Source: Verrucosispora sioxanthis (GTDB taxonomy: Bacteria; Actinomycetota; Actinomycetes; Mycobacteriales; Micromonosporaceae). Taken from it: 64,000 nucleotides of DNA. The stretch's first letter is position 1; each line of letters begins with the position of its first letter. The position numbers and the translations under genes were made by a program. The stretch lies in the NCBI RefSeq assembly GCF_010560025.1, contig NZ_SAIY01000002.1:1-64000 (forward strand), in the 5' to 3' direction. The notes under the pieces are model-generated. The model saw only the letters and a list, made by a program, of their open reading frames with translations. It was not told the origin of the DNA and ran no database searches. Shown here one piece after another: positions 28,723-37,916 of this stretch.

Positions 28723-29501
28723 GTCGTCGCCACTTCCCTGATCAGGTCGATGGACCGTCGGCGAGGCAGCGCCTCACCGGTGACGCTCTCCCACCTCGCG
28801 CCCAGGCTAGCAAGGTCGGCACTGTCGGTCACCACCTGACCGCGCAGTTGATTGTCCAGATAGGCCGCCTCCGCGCCGTCCGGCATCCGGGCCAGCACGA
28901 ACGGCCCGGCCAGGCCGGTGTGCCACGGGTTCTCCGCTGGAATCACCCGCACCTGCACGTGCTCCCGCTCGCCCAGCGCGGCCAGCTGGGCCAACTGCTC
29001 CGCCATCACACGCGGATCGCGGCTGACCGGCCGCCGCAGCACCACCTCGTCGATCACCGCGACCAACTGAAGCGGGGTCTCCCGCTCCAGCACCCGCTGC
29101 CGCGCCAGCCGCGCCACCACCATCTCGTCGACCTCCGTCGGCGCTAGCAGGCCGCCGGTGGCCAGCACCGACCGGGCGTACGCCTCGGTCTGGAGCAGCC
29201 CCGGCACGAGCAGTGGCTCGTACGACCGGATGGACCGGGCGTCCTGCTCCAGTTCCGCCCACGCCCGGAACCAGGGCAGGTCCCGGCGGCGGAACGGCTC
29301 CGGCCAGAGCTCGGCGGCCTTGCGCCCGAGAAGGTTGGCGACGGCGATCCGGGTCCGTGGATGCGGGATCCGCCCGTCCGCCAGCCAGCGAGCCGCCGTC
29401 TTCGGGTCGACGCCCACCTTCCCGGCCAGGGACTCGGCCGTTTCGCCCTTGTCCGCCATCGCCACCCGCAGCGCCTCGTTGCCCACTGCCCCGTTGCCCA
29501 T
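28713..29501 (-). CDS. XRE-family regulator with DUF5753 (WhiJ-like)
   Basis: The 262-residue protein has an N-terminal helix-turn-helix (about residues 9-60, KGETAESLAGKVGVDPKTAARWLADG) and a DUF5753 domain with YEPLLVPGLLQTEAYAR, VIDEVVLRRPV and VRVIPAENPWHTGLAGPFVLA. It pairs with the overlapping DUF397 gene, as in WhiJ/BldB-type modules. The helix-turn-helix likely binds nearby promoters; the ligand of DUF5753 is unknown. Confidence 0.92.
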   Translation of the reverse strand: MGNGAVGNEALRVAMADKGETAESLAGKVGVDPKTAARWLADGRIPHPRTRIAVANLLGRKAAELWPEPFRRRDLPWFRAWAELEQDARSIRSYEPLLVPGLLQTEAYARSVLATGGLLAPTEVDEMVVARLARQRVLERETPLQLVAVIDEVVLRRPVSRDPRVMAEQLAQLAALGEREHVQVRVIPAENPWHTGLAGPFVLARMPDGAEAAYLDNQLRGQVVTDSADLASLGARWESVTGEALPRRRSIDLIREVATTWS

Positions 29502-29777
29502 CGCAGCCTCCCGACTCGCGTCACCCTCCGGCGCACGCTAGTCACCGCAAGTGGCCGTGTCCGCTGGCTGCCGGCGTGTTGCGGCCAGGACTGTTTCGCG
29601 CATCCGAGGTGCGCTCCAGACGCCCCCGAGATGCCCTGGCGACGCCCCAGTCGCGGTCGCCCCAGCTCCGACGCCCTGGGGCCCTGAAGCGAACCCACAC
29701 CCAGCCCACCGGGCGGGTTCCGCCCCGACGACATCCACCCACGTCCACCCACGCCAACCCACCGCGACCGTCCCCGC

Positions 29778-29832
29778 GATCAAGAAGTTCTGGTCGCCTG
29801 AGGGCTCGGAACGCGACCAAAACTTCTTGATC
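29778..29832. repeat. 20-bp inverted repeat with one mismatch
   Basis: Arms at 29778-29797 (GATCAAGAAGTTCTGGTCGC) and 29813-29832 match except for one C/A pair and enclose 15 nt. It sits 33 bp past the stop of the DUF3499 gene. The 364-bp gap between that stop and the XRE gene start contains no other feature I can support. It starts with GATCA like the hairpins at 2655, 21500 and 22581. Confidence 0.75.
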
Positions 29833-29865
29833 AACGCCGACCGGCCGGCCGGCCGGTGGGGTGGG

Positions 29866-30243
29866 TCAGTGGGTGGGGGGGATTACGCGGAGGTGGCCGC
29901 GGCGGGAGGTGGCGGAGGGGGCGGGGGGTGCGGTGGCGTGATTCTGGTCGTCCTGGGGAGGACGGGGGGCGGGGCGGGCGGCCTCGCGGACCGCTTCGGC
30001 GAGTGCGACCAGGTCGTCGGTGGTGGGCGGCGGGGGCTCGAACTCGCCCTCGTGGCGGACGACCTCCCAACCGCGCGGGGCGGTCAGGCTGCGGGCGTGC
30101 GGCTCACAGAGGTCGTACGTGTGTGGCTCGGCGAAGGCGGCCAGCGGGCCCACCACGGCTGTCGACTCGTTGTAGACATAGGTCAGCGTGGCGACCGCTT
30201 GCCGGGGGCAGCCGTTGCGGGAGCAGCGCCGTGGTGACCTCAC
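29866..30243 (-). CDS. DUF3499 family protein
   Basis: The 125-residue protein has an N-terminal cysteine region (CSRNGCPRQAVATLTYVY) and a second one (YDLCEPHARSLTAPRGW) that may bind zinc, followed by a Pro-rich tail. This is the DUF3499 pattern of actinobacteria (Rv3258c position in M. tuberculosis). It starts with GTG 30243 and diverges from the pseudo-metallopeptidase gene. Function unknown. Confidence 0.88.
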   Translation of the reverse strand: MRSPRRCSRNGCPRQAVATLTYVYNESTAVVGPLAAFAEPHTYDLCEPHARSLTAPRGWEVVRHEGEFEPPPPTTDDLVALAEAVREAARPAPRPPQDDQNHATAPPAPSATSRRGHLRVIPPTH

Positions 30244-30383
30244 CGGCGCAGGGTATCTCCATTACCGGCTCCGGCGCACCGCTTCGCGTTACGACACGCC
30301 CGTCTTGGTGATCACATTTCTCGTCCGTTCGCCGCAACGCGCCAGGTGGCCGGCGCTGACGCGGCTCGGCGCGGACCGGAAGC

Positions 30384-30389
30384 TACTCT
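30384..30389 (+). promoter_or_regulatory. -10 element of a probable leaderless promoter
   Basis: TACTCT fits TANNNT and ends 7 nt before the ATG at 30397, so transcription probably begins at the start codon. No Shine-Dalgarno sequence is present. A -35 is not evident. Confidence 0.5.
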
Positions 30390-30396
30390 GTGGCAC

Positions 30397-30846
30397 ATGA
30401 CGAGCCCGGAGAACCGCCGCCCCGGCACCGGCCGGCGGGCGCACCGCGACCGGCACGGACGCGGTCTGCGTGGGCGGCTGGTGCCGGCCACGGTGCCCCT
30501 GGCGCGGACCAAGGCGGAGATCTTCGACGATCTGGTGCTGGACACCGTCGAGACGCTGGAGCGTCGGTTCGCCAAGGAACTGGCCGGGGTGGAGTTCGCC
30601 GTCGAGGACGTCCCGCCCGACCTGAACGTCTACGACTCCGACGTGCTGGAGGACGGCGAGGTGCCGCTGGCCCGGCTGCTGCCCGGCCGACCCGGCCGCC
30701 AGGAGGTCCCGCCTCGGATCGTGCTGTACCGGCGCCCGCTGGAATTCCGGGCGATGGACCGGGAGGATCTCGCCGACCTGGTCCACGACGTCATCATCGA
30801 GCAGGTGGCGAACCTGCTCGGCGTCGACCCGGACGAACTGGCCTGA
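30397..30846 (+). CDS. Metallopeptidase-family (DUF1025) protein with degenerate zinc motif
   Basis: The 149-residue protein has a basic N-terminus (RRAHRDRHGRGLRGR) and the DUF1025/zincin-like core: FDDLVLDTVETLERRF, VEFAVEDVPPD, PRIVLYRRPLE. It sits at the Rv3259 position between DUF3499 and whiB. At the HExxH site it reads His130-Asp-Val-Ile-Ile-Glu-Gln. The second His is absent and the catalytic Glu is Asp, so protease activity is doubtful. It may be a structural or binding descendant. Confidence 0.85.
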   Translation: MTSPENRRPGTGRRAHRDRHGRGLRGRLVPATVPLARTKAEIFDDLVLDTVETLERRFAKELAGVEFAVEDVPPDLNVYDSDVLEDGEVPLARLLPGRPGRQEVPPRIVLYRRPLEFRAMDREDLADLVHDVIIEQVANLLGVDPDELA

Positions 30847-31002
30847 TCGCCCCCGCACCGCCACCGACCAGCCGGGCGCCTGCGCCGACCAGCCGACACG
30901 TCCGCCGACGACCAACCCCGGCGCTTCCGCTGGAAGCCACGCGCCGGGCCGGACCGCCGCAGCGGGTGGGACGGTCCCCCAACCGCCCCGCCCCACGTCG
31001 GA

Positions 31003-31260
31003 TCAGGCCGCCCGGCGCTTGAGCTTGCGCCGCTCCCGTTCGGAGAGTCCTCCCCAGATCCCGAACCGCTCGTCGTGGCCGAGAGCGTATTCGAGGCATT
31101 CCGTCTTGACCTCGCACCGCGAGCAGATGCGCTTCGCCTCGCGGGTCGAGCCGCCCTTCTCGGGGAAGAACGCCTCCGGATCGGTCTGCGAGCACAGGGC
31201 TCGCTCCTGCCACTCCGGCGCGTTTCCGAGCAGGTCGGCCGCCTCGAGCTGGCCGTCCAT
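31003..31260 (-). CDS. whiB: WhiB-family Fe-S regulator (WhmD/WhiB2 position)
   Basis: The 85-residue protein has the four cluster cysteines Cys23, Cys46, Cys49 and Cys55 (ICSRCEVKTEC), the turn GIWGG at residues 67-71 and a basic C-terminal tail (RERRKLKRRAA) for DNA contact. Placement between the DUF1025 gene and cofD-cofE matches whiB2/whmD, a septation and sporulation regulator that acts with WhiA. ATG 31260 has a strong AAGGAGG seven bases upstream. Control probably runs through the promoter and palindrome at 31378-31407. Confidence 0.95.
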   Translation of the reverse strand: MDGQLEAADLLGNAPEWQERALCSQTDPEAFFPEKGGSTREAKRICSRCEVKTECLEYALGHDERFGIWGGLSERERRKLKRRAA

Positions 31261-31377
31261 TCAGTTGCCTCCTTGTCGCGCACCGGCGTCGTCGCCGCTG
31301 CAACCCCCCACGCGAAAGGCGTGCTTTTGTCCGTCCGGTCCCGTTATCGTGCGTCCCGTGCGAACAACCCCATTCGA

Positions 31378-31407
31378 ATTACACGCGTGTAATGCGTGCG
31401 CCGTCAA
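31378..31407 (-). promoter_or_regulatory. whiB promoter with 16-bp palindromic operator
   Basis: On the minus strand TTGACG (31402-31407) is followed after 18 bp by TGTAAT (31378-31383), a good -35/-10 pair about 115 bp before whiB. The -10 is one end of the perfect palindrome ATTACACGCGTGTAAT (31378-31393). Its half-sites TTACAC/GTGTAA fit the BldD half-site TNACNC/GNGTNA, but with a 2-bp instead of 1-bp centre. BldD represses whiB in Streptomyces, so a BldD-like repressor is the leading candidate. The rest of the 474-bp gap upstream of whiB, to the terminator at 31681, shows no gene. Confidence 0.55.
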
Positions 31408-31680
31408 GCCAAACTTGATAATGGAGTCGCCCTCCCGACACGCCTCCCGGACGGCCGTCCAGCACCACCCGGTCTCGCCCTGCCCTATCGATTCAGACCC
31501 CGGCCGAGTAACGCCCTCCCCGGCGAGTTGCCCGAGTTTTCTCCCGTGGCGCGCCGGGCGCCACCGGAGCGGTCGGGCTTCGCGGCGGTGCCGAGGAAGC
31601 CGCTCACCAGGATCGGTTGATCTTGATGCGCAAGGTTATCCCGACTTCGCCAACCCCGCCCGCCGAGCGGGTGAACGACG

Positions 31681-31715
31681 ACCGCGTCCCGCCCACATTG
31701 TGGACGGGACGCGGT
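31681..31715 (-). terminator. Strong hairpin after the DUF4331 operon
   Basis: An 11-bp perfect stem (ACCGCGTCCCG / CGGGACGCGGT) with three more inner pairs begins 19 bp beyond the stop of the 31735 gene. No U tract follows, as usual for GC-rich actinomycete terminators. Confidence 0.6.
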
Positions 31716-31734
31716 AGGCGGTGACTCCGACGGT

Positions 31735-32085
31735 TCAGTCGGCCAACGGGTGCAAGCTGGTCGGCAAGGCGAACTCGGTGACCACGCCACCGGACACGGT
31801 GACCGCTCCGACGGGCGTTTCAGCGTCCCACCAAACGGTATAGACGCCGGCCGGAAGATCCGGATAGACCGCACTGTGGAACGTGCCGTCCCGGACCCGA
31901 CGCTCGCGTACGGCGGAGTGCGTACGCGGGTCGCCGTCCCGGTCCGCCCGGCTCACCTCGATCTCCCGACCGAGCAGCTGCCGCCCGGTGTAGATGATCA
32001 GCGCTCCGGTGTCACCACCCAGATCGAGGACGACCGTGCCGGTACCCGAGGGGCCGTGGTTGTGTGCGTGCTCGTGTCCGCTCAT
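31735..32085 (-). CDS. Uncharacterised 116-aa protein of the DUF4331 operon
   Basis: The protein has a His-rich start (SGHEHAHNHGPSG), then strands VVLDLGGDTGALIIYTG, an Arg/Asp-rich middle and a beta-rich end containing YTVWWDAETPVGAVTVSGG. I do not recognise the family. The N-terminal His cluster suggests metal binding. It follows the DUF4331 gene by 16 bp and precedes a terminator, so it is the last gene of a three-gene operon. An upstream in-frame start at 32094 is possible. Confidence 0.6.
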   Translation of the reverse strand: MSGHEHAHNHGPSGTGTVVLDLGGDTGALIIYTGRQLLGREIEVSRADRDGDPRTHSAVRERRVRDGTFHSAVYPDLPAGVYTVWWDAETPVGAVTVSGGVVTEFALPTSLHPLAD

Positions 32086-32101
32086 CTCCCCCACCTTCGA
32101 C

Positions 32102-33496
32102 TCAGGACCGCACCGACGGGTTGTTGAACCCGTCGTAGGGCGTACCGAGGAACGGGAACTTCCGCAGGAACGGCGCGGTCACATCCGCCGCGCTGAGCCC
32201 CGGCGTCACCGCTCCCGCCGCCTGGTCCGGCTGGAACTTCCGGTCCACCAGCGGCACGGTCAGCCCCGCGACGGCGCGTAGTGCGATGGTCACCACGTCG
32301 TCGGTCACCCGCCGGCCGTTCGGGAAGCCCGCGAGGTCACCGCCGAGCACACCGAACCGGTTCGGCCTGCGGGCCGGCGGGATCGCCGTGTTCAGCCGGA
32401 GCATGTCGGCCTGGACGTCCCCGGTGCTGTTGGTGAAGCCGTCGATCAGCCCCTCCGGGATGCCGGTGAGCAGGATGGCGACCAGGTCCGCGCGAGCCTT
32501 CTCCGACCTGTTCAGCTTGTCCAGGTTGGGGAAGACGTCCGGGTAGAGCACCGGCAGCAGGGCGGCGAGTTCCGGCCGCTCGACGAACTGGGCGAAGCGC
32601 TTGTCCTCCGACGGCGGCAGGGTGTTCCACAGGTCCTTCTGTGCCATCGGCACAATGACCTCGTTGAACAACGGGTTGCCCAGTCTGGACACCTGCGTGA
32701 ACGGCCCGGCGTTGGTATCGGCCGCCACCCGGTCGCCGAGCACCCGCACCTGCCGACGCGACGCCGAGGTCCACACCCCGATGACCGAGGCGGGTTCCTG
32801 CCAGTGGTACCGGTCGGCACGGCGGCGCAGCCGCTGCACCGGCACCTGCAACGCCAGGCTGTGCACGTTCAACCGGTCGGTGGCGTTGACCGGCTCACCC
32901 GCCTCCTTGAAGATCTTCTTCCCGGCGACGTGCAACTGCTGAAACGGTCGCAGCGTGCCGAGGTCGAAGATCGCACCCAGGTCCACGAAGAAGCCGTCGG
33001 CACGCTGCCCGGCGAAGACCTTCTCGCCGGTGGACAGGGAGAAGGTCGCCTGCCGAACCAGGTCGTTGTAGTCCGGTGTGGACAGTGGGCCCACGTTGCA
33101 CGGCGGGCAGGGCAGCTTACGGGCCAGCCGCTGCTCCCGACCGCCGACGATCCGGGTCAGACTGTAGAACTGCCGGCGATTCCAGTTCTCGCTGTCCAGG
33201 GCGTCGATCGGCCCGGTGTTGTAGAGGAAGCTGTTCGGATTGGTGATCTCTGTGGTGAATTCGAAGCGGTAGGTGACGTCCGGCTGTCCGTCACCGTCGT
33301 TGTCGACGTGGATCTCGTACCGCACGTCGTCGCCGAACTCGAAGAAGTTCGGGCCGCCGGAGGGCAACTGCAGCGGCACGTAGTTGGCGATCAGCGTCAC
33401 CGTGTCCGGACGGTCCGGGGTGACGAAGGCGTACAGGTCGGATGAGTCAGCGACCGGATCCTTGGCGATCTCCGGTGCCTCGCGGTGTGAGGACAT
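32102..33496 (-). CDS. DUF4331 domain protein
   Basis: The 464-residue protein starts MSSHREAPEIAKDPVADSSD and continues LYAFVTPDRPDTVTLIANYVP, the hallmark opening of DUF4331. FFEFGDDVRYEIHVDNDGDG and a C-terminal LRAVAGLTVPLVDRKFQPD region follow. No signal peptide is seen, although DUF4331 proteins are often exported. Function unknown. It lies between a small Tat-type exported protein gene (4-bp gap) and the His-rich protein gene, all read on the minus strand. Confidence 0.88.
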   Translation of the reverse strand: MSSHREAPEIAKDPVADSSDLYAFVTPDRPDTVTLIANYVPLQLPSGGPNFFEFGDDVRYEIHVDNDGDGQPDVTYRFEFTTEITNPNSFLYNTGPIDALDSENWNRRQFYSLTRIVGGREQRLARKLPCPPCNVGPLSTPDYNDLVRQATFSLSTGEKVFAGQRADGFFVDLGAIFDLGTLRPFQQLHVAGKKIFKEAGEPVNATDRLNVHSLALQVPVQRLRRRADRYHWQEPASVIGVWTSASRRQVRVLGDRVAADTNAGPFTQVSRLGNPLFNEVIVPMAQKDLWNTLPPSEDKRFAQFVERPELAALLPVLYPDVFPNLDKLNRSEKARADLVAILLTGIPEGLIDGFTNSTGDVQADMLRLNTAIPPARRPNRFGVLGGDLAGFPNGRRVTDDVVTIALRAVAGLTVPLVDRKFQPDQAAGAVTPGLSAADVTAPFLRKFPFLGTPYDGFNNPSVRS

Positions 33497-33500
33497 GAGC

Positions 33501-33782
33501 TCAGCGCCGGGCCGCGGCGCGGCGCAGCCGGTCGGTCAGCCCGCGGTCGCGCACCTCGATGCGGGACTGGCCGACGAACACGTCCATGGTGCCGGACCGG
33601 GCGTCACGCAGGTGCACGATGATCGTCTCGTCGGGTCCGGCCGCCCTGTCCTCGCCGTCACCGGCCAGGGAGAGCCCCGGCACCGCGAGCGCGGCGGCGC
33701 CGAGGGTGGCACTGGCCGCGGCGGTGATCGTCTGCCGGCGGGTCAGCCTCGGCCAACGCCCCTTACGTTTCGCAGTGATCAT
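33501..33782 (-). CDS. Small exported protein with twin-arginine signal
   Basis: The 93-residue protein has a basic start, LTRRQTITAAASATLGAAALAVPG as a likely twin-arginine signal, then a short acidic and beta-rich mature part with IIVHLRDARSGTMDVFVGQSRIEV. Its stop is 4 bp before the DUF4331 start. TTG 33788 is an alternative start. It may accompany the DUF4331 protein across the membrane (inference). Confidence 0.65.
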   Translation of the reverse strand: MITAKRKGRWPRLTRRQTITAAASATLGAAALAVPGLSLAGDGEDRAAGPDETIIVHLRDARSGTMDVFVGQSRIEVRDRGLTDRLRRAAARR

Positions 33783-33939
33783 GACCAACCTTTCCGGCTG
33801 CGGCGCGCAGGCGTCCGCGATGACGGACGGGGGTCACGACAGACCACGCCGGGCCCCCGGTGAGGGGTGCCGGCGACGGTCCTCGCCGTGCCGCCGCCGG
33901 CATCGACAGGTACGTCCGCCGGAAGGCGAAGGTTCGACC

Positions 33940-36510
33940 CTAGGCCGCGATGTGACCGTACGCAGTCGTGCGCCTACGCGCCGGCCGGCCCGCCGCCGCC
34001 GCGATGGCCCGCAACTGATCCTCGGTACGCGCCGATCCGTTGCCGGAGCCGGCCATCCGCGAGATGGTCTCCTCCATCAGCGTGCCCCCGAGGTCGTTGC
34101 AGCCGCTGCGCAGCAACTCCGCGGTGCCGGCGTCGCCCAGCTTCACCCAGGAACACTGGATGTTGTCGATCCGACCGTGCAACAGCACCCGCGCCATCGC
34201 GTGCACCACCCGGTTCTCCCGCCAGGTCGGGCCGGGCCGGGCGATGCCCGCGAGGTAGATCGGGGCGTTGGTGTGCACGAACGGCAGCGCCACGAACTCG
34301 GTGAACCCGCCGGTACGGTCCTGCACCCCGGCCAGCACCCGGAAGTGCGCCAGCCAGTGCGCGGGGTGGTCGACGTGGCCGTACATCATCGTCGAGCTGG
34401 ACCGGATGCCCAGCTCGTGCGCCGTGCTGACCACCTCCACCCAGGCGGCGGCCGGCAACTTGCCCTTGGTGAGCACCCAGCGCACCTCGTCGTCGAGGAT
34501 CTCGGCCGCGGTGCCCGGAATGGTGTCCAGTCCCGCCTCACGCAGCCCGGCCAGCCACTCCCGCACCGACACGCCGGCCTTGGCGGCGGCGGTGACGATC
34601 TCCATCGGTGAGAAGGCGTGCACGTGCATCTGCGGTACCCGGGCCTTGATCGCCCGGACCAGGTCGGCGTAGATCGTCACCGGCAGCTTCGGGTCGATGC
34701 CGCCCTGGAGGCAGACCTCGCCGGCACCGGCCTCCCACGCCTCCTGCGCCCGGTCCGCGACCTGCTCCACCGAGAGCCGGTACGCGTCGGCGTCCCGTTC
34801 CCGCTGTGCGAAGGCGCAGAACCGGCAGCCCACGTAGCAGACGTTCGAAAAGTTGATATTGCGGTTGACCACGTAGGTCACGTCGTCACCCACGGCGGAA
34901 CGGCGCAGCTCGTCGGCGGTGCGGCACAACTCGTCCAAGGCCGGCCCGTCCGCGCCGAACAACGCCAGCGCGGCATCGGTGTGCCGGGGCTCCAGCAGCG
35001 CCGCCGGATCCTCGGCGGCCAGCCGCAATCCGGCCCGCAGGTCGGCGTCGGCAGCGCCGGCGGCGAGCGGCCGGCCGGCCCTGGCACCGGTTCCCACCGG
35101 GCCACCGTCGACACCCGCCCGAGCCGGTGGCACAGCCACCTTCGACGCCACCTCGGCCCAGTCGCCGTAGACGTGGTCGAAGTCGCCCCGGCGGTCGTCC
35201 GTACGCCCCGTGGTGTCGATGGTGGCGTGCAGGTCGGTGCGCCCGCCGAAGGTCTCGTCGGGCTCCTGCCACGGCCGGCCCACCGGACGGGCCGCCTCGA
35301 CCGCAAGCCCGGTCGCCGGATCGGCGAGCGCGGTCACGTGCGGCAGCAGTCGCGCGTCCAGCCACGGCTCGCCGGCTCGGACGTACTCGGGGTAGACGGT
35401 CAGCCGCTCGCGGAGAGTGAAGCCGGCGGCGGCGGTACGGGCAGCCAGCTCGTCGAGCTGCGGCCAGGGGCGCTCCGGGTTGACATGGTCCGGGGTCACC
35501 GGCGAGACACCGCCCCAGTCGTCGATACCGGCCCGCAGCAGCAGGTCGTACTCACCGGCGATGAGGTTCGGTGGTGCCTGGATGCGGGCCTTCGGACCGA
35601 GCAGCACCCGGGCCACCGCCACGGAGGCCGCGAGGTCGTGCAGTTCGGCGTCGGGCATCCCACGCATCGCCGTGTCCGGCTTCGCCCGGAAGTTCTGCAC
35701 GATCACCTCCTGGAGGTGGCCGTACTCACGCTGGGTACGCCGGATCGCGAAGATCGCGTCGATCCGTTCGGCGAGGGTCTCGCCGATGCCGATCAGGATG
35801 CCGGTGGTGAACGGGACGCCGACCCGACCGGCGTCGTCGAGGACCCGCAACCGCACCGCCGGCTCCTTGTCCGGTGAGCCGTAGTGCGGGCCGCCGGGCT
35901 CGGACCACAGGCGGGTGGCGGTGGTCTCCAGCATCATCCCCATGCTCGGCGCCACCGGCTTGAGCCGTTGCAGCTCCGCCCAGGAGAGCACGCCCGGGTT
36001 CAGGTGCGGCAGCAGACCGGTCTCCTCCAGCACCGCCACGGCACAGGCCCGCAGGTAGTCCAGGGTGGACCCGTAGCCGCGTTCGTCCAGCCACTGTCGG
36101 GCCGCCGGCCAGCGCTCCTCCGGCCGGTCGCCGAGGGTGAACAGGGCCTCCTTGCAACCCTGTGCCGCACCGGCCCGGGCGATGGCCAGCACCTCCTCGC
36201 GGTCGAGGAAGGCCGCCGGCAGCCGGTGCGGCACCGTGGCGAACGTGCAGTAGTGGCAGCGGTCCCGGCAGAGCCGGGTCAGCGGAATGAAGACCTTCTT
36301 CGAGTACGTCACGACGCCGGGCCGGCCGGCGTCCCGCAGGCCGGCGTCACGGATCGCACCGGCGATGCCGAGCAGTTCCTCCAGCGCCGCGCCCCGGGCG
36401 GTCAGCAGGGTCGACGCCTCGTCGACGTCGAGCGCCCGCCCGGTGGCGGCGCGGCGCAGTGCCCGCCGTACGCTCCCGTCACCCGGCCCGCGCTCGCTCT
36501 GATCAACCAT
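33940..36510 (-). CDS. fbiC: Fused FO synthase (CofG-CofH), F420 biosynthesis
   Basis: The 856-residue protein makes the deazaflavin chromophore FO from tyrosine and a ribitylaminouracil. The N-terminal CofG half has a radical-SAM cluster with Cys81, Cys85 and Cys88 in CRDRCHYC; the C-terminal CofH half has a second one in [12 protein letters not shown] at about residue 555. Length and fusion match actinobacterial FbiC. ATG 36510 is the first start before the conserved region. In mycobacteria fbiC is unlinked to fbiAB, whereas here it is about 1.4 kb from cofD-cofE, separated by a membrane-protein gene. Confidence 0.96.
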   Translation of the reverse strand: MVDQSERGPGDGSVRRALRRAATGRALDVDEASTLLTARGAALEELLGIAGAIRDAGLRDAGRPGVVTYSKKVFIPLTRLCRDRCHYCTFATVPHRLPAAFLDREEVLAIARAGAAQGCKEALFTLGDRPEERWPAARQWLDERGYGSTLDYLRACAVAVLEETGLLPHLNPGVLSWAELQRLKPVAPSMGMMLETTATRLWSEPGGPHYGSPDKEPAVRLRVLDDAGRVGVPFTTGILIGIGETLAERIDAIFAIRRTQREYGHLQEVIVQNFRAKPDTAMRGMPDAELHDLAASVAVARVLLGPKARIQAPPNLIAGEYDLLLRAGIDDWGGVSPVTPDHVNPERPWPQLDELAARTAAAGFTLRERLTVYPEYVRAGEPWLDARLLPHVTALADPATGLAVEAARPVGRPWQEPDETFGGRTDLHATIDTTGRTDDRRGDFDHVYGDWAEVASKVAVPPARAGVDGGPVGTGARAGRPLAAGAADADLRAGLRLAAEDPAALLEPRHTDAALALFGADGPALDELCRTADELRRSAVGDDVTYVVNRNINFSNVCYVGCRFCAFAQRERDADAYRLSVEQVADRAQEAWEAGAGEVCLQGGIDPKLPVTIYADLVRAIKARVPQMHVHAFSPMEIVTAAAKAGVSVREWLAGLREAGLDTIPGTAAEILDDEVRWVLTKGKLPAAAWVEVVSTAHELGIRSSSTMMYGHVDHPAHWLAHFRVLAGVQDRTGGFTEFVALPFVHTNAPIYLAGIARPGPTWRENRVVHAMARVLLHGRIDNIQCSWVKLGDAGTAELLRSGCNDLGGTLMEETISRMAGSGNGSARTEDQLRAIAAAAGRPARRRTTAYGHIAA

Positions 36511-36583
36511 CCGCTCAGCCTATGCGCTGCGGCCGGTCCGGCCCCGGCCCGTGGGCAACCGCACGTGCCTCGACGGCCCGTCG

Positions 36584-37818
36584 TCAGCTCGGCTGGTCGC
36601 GCGGGTCGATCCGCTGGGTGCGGTCGGCCTCCCCGTCGCCCGACCGGGAAACCGGCGGGCCGGCGTCACCATCGCCCGGCCGCGCGATGGCCTGGGTCGG
36701 CTCGGTGCTCTGGTGCGGGATCGCCTGGGTCGGTTCGGCGTCCTGCCGCTCGGCGCTCCCGGCCGCGTCGCCCTGGCGCGGCATGCCCCCGCCCGGGTCG
36801 CCCTGACGCGGAATGCTCTGGGTCGGGTCGGCCGAGGCCGGCTGCCCGAACGGCGGTGCGGCCGACGGGGACGGCTGCCCGAACGTGGGCGCGGCCGGCG
36901 AGGACGGCGCCGACTGCGGTGGCACCGCCGGCTGACCGTGCGGCGGCCAGGTGTGCGGGGACTCCGGCGGCCCTCCGGCCGGGGTGCCTGGCCAGCCATC
37001 GGCCAACCCGGCTGGCCGCCCTGACCGCCGGCGTGGCTGTGGCCGCCGGGGTGGCCCTGACCGCCGGGGTGGCCCTGGGTCGTGCCGCCGGCCGGGTAGC
37101 CGCCGAACTGTCCGGCCCCGGACTGATTCGGCTGCCCCGCCCGGGTGCCCGGAGCCGGGGTAGCCGGCCGGATAGCCGGCGGGCCGTTCGGCACCCGACC
37201 AACCGCCCGACTGGCCGGGCGGCGTCCAGCCGCCGCCCTGCTGACCGGGCTGGCCACCGAACTGACCCGGGCCGCCCGGCTGCGCCAGCCCTGCTGCGGC
37301 GTGCCGTACAGGCCGGGCTCGGGCTTGGGCCGCGGTACGTGGTAGAGCCGCTGCCACACGCTCCACACCACGTACGCCGCCGCCGCGAACAGCGCCACCC
37401 AGGCGACCCGGGTGAGCAGTCCGGTCATCGCGTCGAAGAGCTGCGCCTCGGCCAGCCGACCGACCACCCAGATCAGCAGGGTCAGACCGCCGAGCACGGC
37501 GCTCACCGCGTACTCGACGAGCGCCACCTGCGTGATCATTTTCGCCCGTCCGACGGTCGGGGCGAGATGCGTGGCCAGCAGCACCGCCAGCACCGGCAGT
37601 ACCACCGCCTCGATGCCGATGAAGGCGAAGAAGGAGCTGGCGGCGCGCCCGGTCACCGTGCTGTAGGCGCCCTGCGGGGTCAGCAGCCGGATCAGCCCCA
37701 CGAAGAGAAAGACGGCGTTCGCGCCCAGGAGCACGAGAGCGACGAGTTCACGTAGCGGCCCGGTCACCTGGCGGGCCGGGGTCGGGTCGGTGGGCGAGGG
37801 CTCGGCGGGGCTGGTCAC
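36584..37818 (-). CDS. Four-helix membrane protein with long Pro/Gly-rich tail (three apparent frameshifts)
   Basis: No named family is recognised. The first 150 residues hold four hydrophobic segments (VALVLLGANAVFLFVGLI, FFAFIGIEAVVLPVLAVLL, YAVSAVLGGLTLLIWVVG, VAWVALFAAAAYVVWSVW). The rest is low-complexity Gly/Pro/Gln/His with TQAIPHQ- and TQSIPRQ-like segments near the end. Three frame changes, at C runs near 37289-37291 (one missing), 37135-37138 (one extra) and 36992 (one missing), restore a continuous tail and a protein of about 411 residues. The GTG start at 37818 follows GGGAGAG. It lies divergently from cofD. Confidence 0.65.
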
Positions 37819-37916
37819 GAACTCTCCCTGGGGGCGAAAGCGGACAGATGCCGACGTGAGCCTAGTCTCCCGGGGCAGTTGGCTGCCGGAGGCGTCACGT
37901 AGGCGAGGATGGGCGG

